Source: Eutreptiella sp. 'Long Island Sound 2002'
Lineage: Eukaryota; Euglenozoa; Euglenophyceae; Eutreptiales; Eutreptiaceae
Assembly: GCA_964036045.1 (NCBI GenBank)
Contig: OZ038378.1
Location: forward strand, 45,162,639 to 45,226,638
DNA length: 64,000 nt
Direction: 5' to 3'
In this document: in pieces, positions 49,901-60,840 of the stretch
Numbering within the stretch: the stretch's first letter is position 1
Layout: every line of letters begins with the position of its first letter
The notes under the pieces: generated by a model
Seen by the model: the letters and a program-made list of their open reading frames with translations, nothing else
The model's database searches: none
Told to the model about the DNA's origin: nothing
Position numbers and translations under genes: made by a program

Positions 49901-51370
49901 TGTCCCTCCCCCGGCCGCCCGTCCTCTGGAGCGGGCAGCCAGGGTTCCGCGGCCCGTGTGTCCCGGGTGCGGTCGGTGCGGGCGTGGGGACCCAGCACCG
50001 GCCCCACAGCGTGCGCCCTTGCGGGTCGGCGTTGCTCGCTGTGGGGGTGGCGGAAGGGCGTCCCCGGGGGGGGTGCCTTCCACCATTGTGAGGGGCGTCT
50101 GAGGTCAGGCGCTGTCCCTCCCCCAACTGCCCGCCCACTGGGCGGGCTGTTGGGGTCCGCCACCCACGTGCTGTGGGTGCGGGTGTATGGGTGTGGGGGC
50201 CCAACACTGTCCCCTCGGCCTGCATGCCCTGTGGGGGCTGCATGCCGCGGGGGTGGTGGGGGGCCGTCCCCGGGGGGGCCGGCCTGCCACCGTTGTGAGG
50301 GGCGTCTGGTGTCAGGCGCTGTCCCTCCCCCGGCCCCCCGTCCTCTGGAGCGGGCAGCCAGGGTTCCGCGACCCGTGTGTCCCGGGTGCGGTTGGTGCGG
50401 GCGTGGGGACCCAGCACCGGCCCAACAGCATGCGCCCTTGCGGGCCAGCGTTGCTCGCTGTGGGGGTGGCGGAAGGGCGTCCCCGGGGGGGCTGCCTTCC
50501 ACCATTGTGAGGGGCGTCTGAGGTCAGGCGCTGTCCCTTCCCCGACTGCCCGCCCACTCGGCGGGCTGTTGGGGTCCGCCGGCAACGTGCTGTGGGCGCG
50601 GCAGTGTGGGTGTGGGGGCCCAACACTGTCCCCTTGGCTTGCATGCCCTGTGGGGGCTGCGTGCCGCGGGGGTGGTGGGGGGCCGTCCCGGGGGGGAGGC
50701 CTGCCACCGTTGTGAGGGGTGTCTGGTGTCAGGCCCTGTCCCCCCCCAAGCCGCCCGCCCGTCCTCTGGAGCGGGCAGCCAGCGTTCCGCGACCCGTGTG
50801 TCCCGGGTGCGGTCGGTGCGGGCGTGGGGACCCAGCACCGGCCCCACAGCATGCGCCCTTGCGGGCCGGCGTTGCTCGCTGTGGGGTTGGCGGAAGGGCG
50901 TCCCCGGGGGGGGTGCCTTCCACCATTGTGAGGGGCGTCTGAGGTCAGGCGCTGTCCCTCCCCCGACTGACCGCCCACTGGGCGGGCTGTTGGAATCCGC
51001 CACCCACGTGCTGTGGGTGCGGGTGTGTGGGTGTGGGGGCCCAACACTGTCCCCTTGGCCTGCATGCCCTGTGGCAGCTGCGTGCCGCGGGGTTGGTGGG
51101 GGGCCTCCCCCGGGGGGGATGGCCTGCCACCGTTGTGAGGGGCGTCTGGTGTCAGGCGCTATCCCTCCCATGGGCCGCCCGTTCTCTGGAGCGGGCAGCC
51201 AGGGTTCCGCGACCCGTGTGTCCCGGGTGCAGTCGGTGCGGGTGTGGGGACCCTGCACCGGCCCCGCGGCGCGCGCCCTTGCGGGCCGGCGTTGTGCGCA
51301 GTGGGGGTGGCGGTAGGGCGTCCCTGGGGGGGTTGCCGTCCGCCGTTGTGAGGGGCGTCTGGGGTCAGAC
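43975..51370. repeat. 7.4-kb array of ~420-bp A-B dimer monomers, 5' UTR of element 3
   Basis: Two ~210-bp monomers alternate. A contains GGTGCGGTCGGTGCGGGCGT and resembles the element 2 monomer. B contains CCACCCACGTGCTGTGGG and CCCTTGGCCTGCATGCCCTG. Both share the module TTGTGAGGGGCGTCTG...GTCAGGCGCTGTCCCTCC and a C4G7-type run. About 16 dimers are seen from about 44.6 to 51.4 kb. The ORF1-proximal end is B-rich, and near 46.0-46.2 kb two A units are adjacent. The array lies between the 5' tip and ORF1, as in element 2. Long open frames here on both strands are a by-product of composition. Confidence 0.93.
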
Positions 51371-51677
51371 GCTCCCCCTCCCCCGGCTGCCCGCCCTCTG
51401 CGCGGGCTGCCGTGTCTTGCTGGCCCCGTGCTGTGGGCGCGGGTGTGGTTGCGTGCGGTGTGTGTGGTGTCTGTGCGGTGTGTGTCGTGGTACGCAGTGC
51501 CGCTTTTCTCTTGTCTCTCTGGTGCTCTCCTCTCCGGTGCTTCGGTGCGGTGTTGTGCTCGCCATGTGCCTGCCGTGCCCCCTTCCCTGCGCGCGTCACT
51601 TGCTCGGCTGCTGGCTACCCCCTGTTTCTTTCGTGGCTTCGTTGCTCTTTACCCTTTCCTCTACCCTTCTCCCTGGC
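51371..51677 (-). promoter_or_regulatory. Unique 5' tip of element 3
   Basis: This is homologous in order to 26346-26633 of element 2 and ends at the same base (plus strand CTCCCTGGC). After 51677 the two loci share nothing. This gives the element 3 5' end independently of any target duplication. Its 5' duplication copy, if kept, would begin ATGCACTTTTTTCCTG at 51678. Confidence 0.8.
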
Positions 51678-52060
51678 ATGCACTTTTTTCCTGCCTCGGC
51701 TCTGGTGCGTGTCTCGGTCTTTTTCCTTGCCGGCTCGTCGTTCTCTCTCGTTGGGCCCTGTGAGACAGAGGAAGGATGGGGGTATGTGGGCCTTTGGCGG
51801 CTGGGCATTGTCATCATGTAACATACTGTACCCACGCTGGCACCATGTTCGTTGCGGCTGCGTTCTCTGTTGCGCGGCGTATAACATACCTGTTTTCGCA
51901 CTTGTGCCTACGTGTGTGCGCACTCTCCTCACCCTTCGTGCCATACCATGGTGTGCTTGTCCGCGGCGGTGGCGGTTGCGTTGCGCTTGCGGGGACAGAC
52001 CTGTTTGTTGTGTTTCCACTCCTTGACCCGCGTTGATGGCCTATAGAGAGAGGGAGAAGG
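51678..52060 (+). other. Sequence between element 3 and the chromovirus ORFs
   Basis: This is about 380 bp with no gene. I see neither an LTR matching the candidate 3' LTR start (TGTGACAACC) nor a convincing tRNA primer-binding site. It could be chromovirus leader cut from its 5' LTR by the insertion of element 3, or unrelated flanking DNA. Confidence 0.4.
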
Positions 52061-53811
52061 GTGGCGTTGTGTACTTCGCTCTCGTTGTCCATCCTTGGTC
52101 ATCCCTTCCTCGTGGCGTTTGCGGCGGCTGGTTCGGTAAGGAAGTCAGGCCCCAGCAGCGACGTGGAGTCAGCCCACCGGGGGGGGATGCCGGCCGACCA
52201 CGCCAGCTCCAGCAGCAGCGTCGCTCCTGACCATAGGGACGTGGCCCGCGCCTGTGAGCGCGCCTGTGGGGTGCCCTGCAACCTTCGGGTTGCCCGGCAA
52301 CGGGCCACACAGCAGAACGCTGCCATGGAGGGCGCCGTTGGCATCGCCCAGGAGGAGGCTGCAGATTGGGGCAGAGGCATGGCCTTCCACGCCTCGACCG
52401 TGGCTGCCATCGCGGCCGGTCTCACGGCTGCAGCCGCCCAGGAGGCAGCGACTGCCCGGGTCAGGAGTGAGGTGGCGGCAGCCGCCCAGGAGGCCCGCCT
52501 GGCCCAGGAGGCCATTGTCCGTAAGGAGGCCCAGGTGAAAGCGCAGGAAGAGGCGCTTGCCCAAGAGAGCGCAAGAGAGGAGGCGGAGAAAAGGGCCCAC
52601 GCCGAAGCAACGGCCAAGGCCCAAGCGGACGCCGCCAGGAAAGATGCCATCGAGGCCGCGCGACGGAAGGGCGCTGAGGAGAAGGCCAAGACGGAGGCGG
52701 AGCTGGCAGCCTTGGAAGCGGAGAAGGCTCGGCTGCAGCGGGCTCGGGAAGCCGAGGCTGCCCGTGCTTGGGAGGAGGCCGAAAGGCGAGCTGCCGCAGC
52801 CACGGCCGCCGCAATGGAGGAGACCGAGGCCAAGCTCCAGCGCGAGACTCCCCCAGGAGGATCCAGAGTGGAGACCCTTCGAAAGCTCTTCGAAGGGGAC
52901 ACCTCCTCCAAGATGACGCTGGATCTGGAGGAGGTCGACACGGGCAGCAGTGGGGACAGTGGCCCCACCGCCTACCGACGAAGGAGGGGTAAGGGGAAGA
53001 CCCCCGAGAGGTCCTGGAGGCCAGCGGGCGGAGAGCCCCGCGACTCAGACCCCTTCTTCTCCGCCAGCGACGGGGATGGACGAGACCGCCAACATCGCCG
53101 GGGAGTGGCTGGAGGAGGAGGCAGAGATGTCCCCATGGAGCCGGAGGGTGAGGGTGAGGATCTCCCTCCTCCCTACCGGAGCTCGGAGTCTTCCGCGTGC
53201 AAGACCGAGACGACCAGGTGGAGCGACATGGACGAGGATGAAGACATGGACTTCGGTTACACGGAGAAGCCCCCATCCTCGGACCCACCGAGGCGACCCG
53301 GCGGAGACCCACCGGGACCCCTTGGCGGAGAACCATCAGGACCCCCTGGAGGACACCCACCAGGTGGACCCCCCGGAGGCGGACCTCCGGGAGGGGGAGG
53401 ACCCCCTGGACCGGGTGGGCCCAGCGGAGGCCCTCCTGGAGGACCCCCTGGGGACCCCGACGGCCAACCGGAAGATGGTGGCCCGGAGGCCACTTGACGG
53501 TGGATCGTCCACCTCCGCAGGAGGGTCCAGTCCTTCGAGCGCGAGGTAGACACGGGCAAGGGCGAGATGATCCGCATCGCCAGGGTCGGCGCGGGCGCAC
53601 ATAATGAGCTGGACATTGCCAAGACGGAGATGGTCAAGATCGCCAAGGTCGCCGCCCCTGCCAGAGAGAGCTGGACATCGCCAGGGGCGGGACCAGGCTG
53701 CTGAACAAGGTCATCAACGGCCTGCAGCAGAGGTTGGACGAGCTGGAAGGCCGTGGGAGCGTCGGCAGGGACCACCCAACCCTGAAGTCCAGCTCGTCGG
53801 ACGACGACTAG
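52061..53811 (+). pseudogene. Chromovirus upstream coiled-coil ORF
   Basis: The frame from ATG at 52061 (or 52188, MPADHASSSSS) runs to a TGA at 53497. Residues about 110-280 are Ala/Glu/Lys/Arg-rich with heptad-like character and should form a long coiled coil. After that comes an acidic Ser-rich part and a Gly/Pro repeat (GGPPGGGPPGGGG). Protein-like sequence continues past the TGA in the same frame (RRRVQSFEREVDTGKGEM, HNELDIAKTEMVKIAK) and, after a frameshift near 53660, as LLNKVINGLQQRLDELEGR up to the TAG at 53809. That last frame is also the Gag frame. It may be the N-terminal half of a very large Gag. No enzymatic motif is seen. Confidence 0.55.
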
Positions 53812-55854
53812 GGACCTGGACCAGGTCCAGGCAGTGCCCACGCCCCCGGCGGAGCCCCCAGGAGTCACCCCAGCGCCAGTGCCCCCTCTCTCAGCGCTGC
53901 CTCTCATCACAGCACGGGCCGCCGTAACGAGCGCGTGCCGCCCGGCAGTGGCAGTGAGGAATGGCATGATGAGTGGCTCAGTGCGGAGTACCACAACCCA
54001 CGTGCTCCACAGCGGACAACGGTACACCCCCGACGCCCCGCACCAGCCCAGGGGCCAATCCCAATCGCTGGCGGGCGTTATGGTGGACTCAGAGATGAGG
54101 TCCCCGGAGAGGACGTGGAGTGGGATGTCGGCAGAGGCGAGGAAGACCTGGAGGAGTTCGGCATTACCCCGCCGCGTGGTGTACAACAGGAGGCCGCTGA
54201 ACGCAGCCGCCGGCGCCGTGGTGAGGAGGCATACATGGAAGGAGTACAGCGTGAACATCTAGGTTCAGCGTACATGGAGGAACCACGGCGTAGCCACACG
54301 GATACCGTGGAGGAGATGGAAGTGGCGGCCATGGGAGTCCGTGGGGGACGCCGATGGGAACCTCGGTTGACCTCGCGGCCGGCGTTCATGGTCTCTAAGG
54401 CCGCGGATGCCGCCGTGTGGAAAGCCCTGAAGGACATCAAGCCCCCCACGTACGATGGCAACCCCCTCAACCTCGACCGCTTCTTGGAGAAGCTGGACGA
54501 TTGGGGGATGACCATCACTGAAGACATGGATCCCGCTGATGCGGAGAAATATGTCTCCAAACGGTTCAGGTGGCGCCTGCCGGAAGTGCTCCAAGAGCTA
54601 TACTTCATGGCGACCAAGGAGGGGAAAATCAAGACCCTCAAGGAAGCCAAGAAGTGGCTCAACGAGCAGGAGCGGGTGGACGCTCCGCAGGTGGCTGCCA
54701 AGCGGGGGAGGGCCATCAAGCTTCAGCATGATGGTCCGGACATCCGCCTACGAGATTGGCGAGACTTCCGGGGGCAATACACCCTCTTCTGCCGCAACGT
54801 GGAGGACTGGAATGAGGGTGACGAGCAGGCCCGCCTGCTGTCCATGCTGCCGGCGGCGTGGATCAAGAGAGTCACCAAGGAGGAAGCCAAGAGAGCCAAG
54901 TTCAACCATACATTCAAGATGATGCTCCCAAAGGAGTATCATCCAAAAGTGTTGGCTTGGACACATAAGCATGTGGCGCGGGATTTCAAGCAGCGAGAGC
55001 TGCAGAACGCCCTCCTCATCACCGTCACGGGTGATCGCGAGAAGACCGCGATGTTGCGCCTCGACGAGTGCGACGTGGGCGGCCAGACCCTCCGTCTGCA
55101 GGCCATCCCGGCGCGGATGACCTGCGACGAGGTCTTGGAGTAGGTCGGAGAGGAAGTGCTCAAAAACTACAGGAATCTCCACCACACCTGCGGCTTGAAG
55201 GCCGGTGACCGTGACGTCAACTATGTTGGCGAAGGGTCGGGCGGGGAAGCTGCCATGGACCCAGCGGGAGCCGATGGCGATAAGGCTCTCGACAACGATG
55301 ACGACGACAATGAGCCCGCCGAAATGGCCGTTTGTGCCTTTGTGGCCAACATCCTGAACACGAGGAGCAACCGGGGAAGCTGGAAGCCCCTGCAGAAGGG
55401 TTGGAAGAAGAAGGAGAAGAAGGAGCCCCGCCGCATTGGCGACCCTCCGCTGTCCTTTGGGGAGTTCATACGAGCTCACCCTCAGGGCTGTTTCGTGTGT
55501 TATGGGAGGAACAAAGGGTTCAACCATGACCACCGGACATGCCCCATCCACAAGGCCGACACTGAGGCCTACAAGAAGGTGCACGGGTCGAAGAAGCGTG
55601 CACCCGCGGATATCCGGGAGACCAAGGTGGAGGTCACCAAGGACGAGCTCTCCAAGCTGATGTCGGTGGGGACCGAGTTGGCCAAGGAGATACAGGAGAT
55701 CAAGAGGTCCTGGGTTCCCAAGTCGGACGACAAGAACAAGGAAAACAAAGAGAAGGACAAGGACAAGAAGGGTAAGAAAGGGGGAAAGAAGAAGAGTGTC
55801 AACGAGGTTGATGCGGAGGAGAGTACCCCTGCTACCACTACCGACGCCCCTTAG
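53812..55854 (+). pseudogene. Chromovirus Gag (capsid and zinc knuckle)
   Basis: An open frame follows the TAG at 53809 and has no obvious ATG near its start (GTG at 53935). A capsid-like segment (PPTYDGNPLNLDRFLEKLDDW through LPAAWIKRV) corresponds to the gypsy Gag core. A TAG at 55141-55143 interrupts it (DEVLE stop VGEEVLKNYR), and the same frame continues to the TAG at 55852. A CX2CX8HX4C knuckle (CFVCYGRNKGFNHDHRTC) lies near 55495, followed by a Lys-rich tail (KDKDKKGKKGGKKK). Gag would package element RNA. The TAG is most simply a decayed Trp or Glu codon. Confidence 0.75.
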
Positions 55855-57057
55855 CGGAGCCCCTGCAGCCAAGGGCCCCAGCTAGGGCGGTCGGAGGATA
55901 ATGTCGTGGGAAGCGCCACACCATCCCAGTCGGGAGACAATGAGCACAAAGGGATTGCCGCGGGCGGAAGGCCTGGTCCGGCACCCAAAACGAAAGACAG
56001 TCGCAGTGGCAGGGTGAGGGCAAGTGAAGGCACGAACCCTTGCACCCGTCCATCCTTCGCGACCAAGAATGTATTTGATGTGCTTCAAGATCTATCCGAG
56101 AGTATCAGAGGATCACCCGGACCGCAGCTGGATGCTGCAGATGAGCAGCCTGAGCCCATTGTCCACGACCTGCACCAGTCGCTTATTGAGCTTCTGGACC
56201 GGCCGGAGATCCTGAGCTTGCACGCCGTGCGCCGTGCGGGGCGTGAGCGACAGTGGCACTTTAAGGTCCGTGCCTTATGCGGGGAATTGGAGAAGGTCTT
56301 CGACGTGTTGGTCGACACGGGAGCTCAGGTCAGCTTGGTCAAGGCTGGCTTACTTCTGCCAGAGTGCTTGACCGACAGTCAGAAGCCTGTCAGGCTGAAG
56401 GTGGCGAGCGGCCAGTACATGGTGGGAGGCACGAAGGAAGCGGCCATTGGGCTGCAGTTCTAGAACCACCGTGAGCTGAGCTGACCGGACCTCGGCAAGG
56501 AAATCCTACTGCAAGGTCGTTTCTACGAAGCCGAGATGGACTGGGACATGATTGTTGGGTACGACATCATGATGGAGACGGACTCCGGCGTTCTCCCGGC
56601 CCAGGCCTCCATGACCCTGTACCAGGATGACCAGCTCTCGTGGCTTTCGTCACCTGAGCACCATGTGGAGTGCCAATGGATCCAGCCGGAACGCAATCAG
56701 CTCAAAGTAGCCGCGCTGGGCACTGAGCCAACTGGGCCAGCAAACCAGGAGTACGGCGTAATGCCGGAAGTGGCGAGCCAAGTGGTTCCGGACCTGGGAG
56801 CTTCGGATCTGGCCCTGGATGCGTTCTCTTCAGGAACCTCCGCCCATCTTCGGGTTTGTGAGAAGTACTGGAGCGCCCAGGACTCCGCTCGGAACAAGCA
56901 CTGGGGTCCGCATCAGGGTTTGATGTGGATCCATTGCCCCCGATGGGACATTCCAAGGGCGGTAGCGAAGATTCGCAAGACCGCTCCAAGGCAGTGCTGG
57001 TTGTTCCTATGGGATGCACCGAGGAGGAGAGCACCCGAGATTGGGTGGTCTCATTGA
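55855..57057 (+). pseudogene. Chromovirus aspartic protease region
   Basis: This is in phase with Gag after its TAG. The retropepsin active site is VLVDTGAQVSLVKAG (Asp-Thr-Gly) near 56305-56350. TAG at 56461 and TGA at 56482 interrupt it, then the same frame gives WDMIVGYDIMMETDSG, the usual hydrophobic-Gly-x-Asp C-terminal signature. The protein-like frame switches near 56.87-56.92 kb to the Pol frame. The protease would process Gag-Pol, but this copy cannot make it whole. Confidence 0.75.
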
Positions 57058-59687
57058 CCAACATGACCTTAAACAAGGTCGTCCTACCAGCTGGAGAGGG
57101 TGTCTATCAGGACGCTAAGGGACAGCCCATGCAACCTCAGAGATGGCCAGCGGAATTTTACTATGTGGATGGAGGCCTTGAGCAGGCCGACACCACAGAC
57201 TTCGTGTGTGTCAACCGCATCATAGCGGAGCCATGGCGGCAATGCTTTGCGGTTTCCCCTGTTGACATCGGAGAATCCGAAGACCTCCTCACTGAAGAGG
57301 AATTGGACCTGGTTCAGGGGTATATGGATCAGCGCTTTCACGACTGGAGAAGCCAGCGTGAGGACAAGGGCCAGGACAAAGCCTGGTGGGGAGTGGTTTC
57401 CATCGTCTCCGGTTCCTATGATGGGAATACCTTCGTACGGAGGGTACTGGACCGCATGTCCAGCCAGGAGGAGCCAATCGGCAGAAACCCACCCACCTAC
57501 GGCGACCTGTTCCGAGGCAAGACCAGAGATGGCCCTTTGGGCCACCTGGGAAGACCCCCAGAGCCGAAGCCATGCGGAGGTACCCCGCAAGTAAGCTCAG
57601 TGGTTCAGGTGCCCAGAAAGGCCAAGGCGGAGTCCGATGATTGCCCCAAGATCCAGGCATTGAGGGCCAGGCTGAAGCAGAAGTATGGTGGTACCTTCTT
57701 CAGCGGAAAACCTGTGTTTCCCGCACCGGTGCGTGGACCGTATGGTGAGGCGGAGATACGACTGAAGCCGGATCCCCGAGTGTACAGGCACCGGGAGTTT
57801 GCCCTGAGGGGCGAGAGGAAGGAGGCCATGGAGAAGATCCTCCATGAGTTCATCGAGAGGGGCTGGCTTGAGCCATGCCACTCCGAGTGGGCCTCCCTGT
57901 GCTTCGTCGTCCCCAAGAAGGTGGCCGGTGAAAGGCGGCTCGTGGTCGACTACCGCGGCCTAAACGCCCAAACGCAGCATGAAAGCTATACGCTGCCCCT
58001 CATTGAGGACATGCTGCAAAAGCAACACCGGCGGAGGATCTTCACGGTGATTGACCTGAAACATGGTTATCATCAGATGCCTCTCGCCGAGGAGTCCCGT
58101 GCCTGCACAGCAATGAGCACCCCACTTGGACCCCTCCAGTCGAAGGTGATGCCCATGGGCGTTACCAACGGCAATGCGGCTTTTCAGCGGATGCTGGAGA
58201 ACCTGCTTGAGCCGGTGCGTGACTGTGCGAACCCTCTTGTGGACGACGTGATCATCGCGTCCGGGGACCCCAGTATGAGCTATGAGGAGCTCCTGGAGGC
58301 ACATGAGAGGGAGGTCACTCGAGTGCTGGACCTTCTGGTTCGGCACAAACTCACAGGCAGCAGTGACAAGGCCACCATTGCGGTAAGGGAGGTGGTCTTC
58401 GCTGGCCACGTAGTTGGGAACGGGCACCGGAAGCCCATACCTGGCAAGGTGGCAGCGATTGAGCACTGGGAAAAGCCCAAAACGGTTTCTGAGCTACGGG
58501 CGTACTTGGGATTCTGCAACTACTACTCGGGGTATATCAAGATGTATGCCGAGTATGCAGCCCCCATGACGCCCATGCTCAAGGGCAACCGAGAGGAGAC
58601 CAAGAAGGGGTCCAAGAAGGCTCTGGTCTGGAATGAAGAGTCCAATCGCGCCTTTGCGGGGATGAAGCAGGCGCTGCTATCCGCAGTGGGTCTGCACCTC
58701 GTGGATCCTGACCGAGGGTTCGTCCTGCGCACCGACGCTTCCGACTACGCTGTTGGCGCTGTGTTGGAACAAGTGCTTGACGATGGGAGGCACGTGCCAG
58801 TGGCCTTCTGGAGCCGAGCCCTGGCGGAAGGCCAGAAACGGACGTGGACGCCCCGAGAAAAGGAGGCGTACGCCCTCATAATGGCTCTCAGGAAATGGGC
58901 TGGGTACATAGCCCTCCATCCCGTCACCGTCTGCACCGACCATCAGAGTCTGCAGTCGTGGCACAAAGAGCACGTGGACACCCCCTCTGGTGCCGCCTCC
59001 CGACGGGCAAGATGGCATGAGACCTTGGCCAAGTTCGGCCTCACGGTTGTGTATGATCCTGGCAAGGACAACACCGTGGCGGACTGTCTCAGTAGGTGGG
59101 CCTATCCCGCCAGCAAAGGCATGACGGATGTCTCCGCCCATGGCGATGAGGCTGAGACCGCTGAGGGCAAGAGGATCATAGAAATGCAGCGCCTGATAGA
59201 GGAGGAGGGTGTTAAATGCTTCGTTGTCATGGCTGCGGATGCCCCCCTCGGAACGAGGAGGGGCAGAGCGGTCAGAGTACTCGCCCCTGAGGGAGCTGAG
59301 TCCGACAAGCACCTCTTCCCTGAATCTTGCCTCCAGGACGACTGGACCGAAGACTACGCCAAGTCTGAGGCCTTTGAGGCCGAATATAGGGCTGTGACCG
59401 ACCCTGATGACGGGCAGAAGTGGCCAAAGGGGCTGACTGAGGAGGATGGCAAGCTCTACCGGAATGGTAAGCTGCTGGTCCCGGAGTCCCCGGTGCTCGA
59501 GCTGTATGAGGCTTGGCACCACCACATGATGCACTCAGGGGTCAAAAAGCAAGCCCTGGACATGCAGCGTCGGTTTGAGATCGACCAGATTGGTCTTTAC
59601 AACGCCATCAAGAAGGTCAGGAAGGGTTGCTCGGTCTGTCAAGCCTGCAATCCCGATAACCGGAACGTCAAGGGGGGAGCCCAATAG
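56925..59687 (+). CDS. Chromovirus Pol: reverse transcriptase, RNase H and integrase N-terminus
   Basis: This is a 920-codon open frame, the longest in the element. RT: LVVDYRGLNAQT, FTVIDLKHGYHQM (motif A), NGNAAFQRML (B) and NPLVDDVIIAS (C, VDD with both Asp kept), then GHVVGNGH and LRAYLGFCNYY. RNase H: FVLRTDASDYAVGAVL, EKEAYALIMAL, VCTDHQSL and DNTVADCLSR. The integrase HHCC zinc domain begins at HHHMMHSGV and ends at CSVCQAC. A TAG at 59685 cuts the integrase (KGGAQ stop TPVPDQP), and the frame continues beyond it. RT/RNase H themselves look intact. Confidence 0.9.
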   Translation: MDPLPPMGHSKGGSEDSQDRSKAVLVVPMGCTEEESTRDWVVSLTNMTLNKVVLPAGEGVYQDAKGQPMQPQRWPAEFYYVDGGLEQADTTDFVCVNRIIAEPWRQCFAVSPVDIGESEDLLTEEELDLVQGYMDQRFHDWRSQREDKGQDKAWWGVVSIVSGSYDGNTFVRRVLDRMSSQEEPIGRNPPTYGDLFRGKTRDGPLGHLGRPPEPKPCGGTPQVSSVVQVPRKAKAESDDCPKIQALRARLKQKYGGTFFSGKPVFPAPVRGPYGEAEIRLKPDPRVYRHREFALRGERKEAMEKILHEFIERGWLEPCHSEWASLCFVVPKKVAGERRLVVDYRGLNAQTQHESYTLPLIEDMLQKQHRRRIFTVIDLKHGYHQMPLAEESRACTAMSTPLGPLQSKVMPMGVTNGNAAFQRMLENLLEPVRDCANPLVDDVIIASGDPSMSYEELLEAHEREVTRVLDLLVRHKLTGSSDKATIAVREVVFAGHVVGNGHRKPIPGKVAAIEHWEKPKTVSELRAYLGFCNYYSGYIKMYAEYAAPMTPMLKGNREETKKGSKKALVWNEESNRAFAGMKQALLSAVGLHLVDPDRGFVLRTDASDYAVGAVLEQVLDDGRHVPVAFWSRALAEGQKRTWTPREKEAYALIMALRKWAGYIALHPVTVCTDHQSLQSWHKEHVDTPSGAASRRARWHETLAKFGLTVVYDPGKDNTVADCLSRWAYPASKGMTDVSAHGDEAETAEGKRIIEMQRLIEEEGVKCFVVMAADAPLGTRRGRAVRVLAPEGAESDKHLFPESCLQDDWTEDYAKSEAFEAEYRAVTDPDDGQKWPKGLTEEDGKLYRNGKLLVPESPVLELYEAWHHHMMHSGVKKQALDMQRRFEIDQIGLYNAIKKVRKGCSVCQACNPDNRNVKGGAQ

Positions 59688-60840
59688 ACTCCGGTGCCTG
59701 ACCAGCCCATGGAGAGCGTGGCCATGGACGTCTTCTCCATGCCAGAAGTTCACATAGGCAAGGAGACTTTTGACTGTGTGGTCCTTTGTGTGGACCGCCA
59801 CAAGCGGCTACGTAGTAGCCGTTCCAGCACGCAAAAGGGGGCTGCTTGCCAAGGAAGTGGCAGTCATGATGACTCGTCATTGGCTGACCTTCTTTGACAT
59901 CCCCCGCACCATTTGCAGTGACCGAGGGCCCCAGTTTACTGGTGGCTGGTTCAAGGCCATGTGTTCCCTCATGGGAATACGTCATGCCAAGAGCGTCGCC
60001 TATCTCAGCCGGTCCAATGACCGGGCTGAAGTGGCTGGAAGGCAGCTGTTCGAGAAGCTACGCAAGATTCACATCACCAACCCCCGTCGGAATTGGTTTG
60101 AGGAGATGTGGCGCGCTCTGAAGGCCCATCATGACACCCCCACTCCGGGTGCTTTGTCCCCTCACCAGATTCTGTTCGGCAGGGACCCCCTTTGTCGGGG
60201 ACTTCCCTTGTCTGGTGATGGTATCGCCATGGACGCCAAGGAATTCTTCGCACGGCAAAAGGCAGCGGCGCGGGACATCCGCCAGCAGCTCGAGAAAGAG
60301 CATGCTGAGCGTCAGAAGTCCGCCCCGAGCTCGACAGCGCAAAGGTTCAGGGTGGGAGACCCCGTGTGGGTGATCAGACCCCGCCCTATGGGCACCCACC
60401 GCACCAAAACCTGGTTCACACCCGGAGAGGTGGTCCGCAGGATTGGTGAGGACACCTACCGCATCAAGGTGGGTCACGGACAGTTCCGGGAGCGCCACGA
60501 GAGTCAGCTCCGTGTGCGGGAACCCGACCTCCGTGGCCAACATGTGTCCGTGGACTACGCCGCACATGAGGCTGATTCGGAGGACCATTATGCTGAGCAG
60601 GATGACTCTACCGTCGAGAAGATCCTGGCCGAGCGTCCGAACGCCTGGGCACCCGGAGGCCTGGAGTTCAAGGTTCGTTGGCGAGGCTATGGGCCGTCCC
60701 ACGAAACCTGGGAACCTGTCTCCTCGTTCGTGCCGCGGATTAACAGCCCCTTCATGGACTACATCCGCAAGCACAAGACCAAGCTCCACGTCTCGGACTT
60801 GGCGGCACTCACCCGGGCGATTGCAGCCAGGGGCGCCTGA
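59688..60840 (+). pseudogene. Chromovirus integrase core and chromodomain
   Basis: After the TAG, MESVAMDVFSMPEVHIGKE carries the first catalytic Asp of the D,D-35-E core. Near 59800 the frame shifts to the one open from 59770, giving ICSDRGPQFTGGWF (second Asp) and SRSNDRAEVAGRQL (Glu). A GPY/F-like C-terminal domain (FRVGDPVWVIRP, WFTPGEVVRRI) follows. At about 60600-60770 VEKILAERPN...FKVRWRGYGPSHETWEP is a chromodomain, which in chromoviruses guides integration toward modified histone H3 in heterochromatin. It ends with TGA at 60838. Confidence 0.85.

Larger units (their letters stand above)
29281..51677 (-). mobile_element. Element 3: decayed relative of element 2, 3' end interrupted by element 1
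   Basis: Sense order is: 5' tip (51677-51371), A-B monomer array (to about 43975), ORF1, UGA, ORF2, ORF3 (to 34757), a foreign 2.2-kb segment, a second partial ORF3 (from 32527), the zinc-ribbon segment and part of ORF4 (to 29281). Every ORF matches element 2 in order, with many substitutions, nonsense codons of the C-to-T type (CAG to TAG, CAA to TAA) and small indels. It is therefore older than element 2. Its ORF5 and 3' end would lie to the left of the window, beyond element 1. Confidence 0.85.

Noticed and set aside
44017-51258. Long open frames on both strands in the A-B array (for example 46531-48609, 48631-50505 and 49893-51065, all minus) as repetitive proteins
   Set aside because: The same ~420-bp unit is open in several frames on both strands because stops are rare in this composition. 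The frames have no start context, no motif, and drift with indels. The promoter-monomer reading explains position and structure better.
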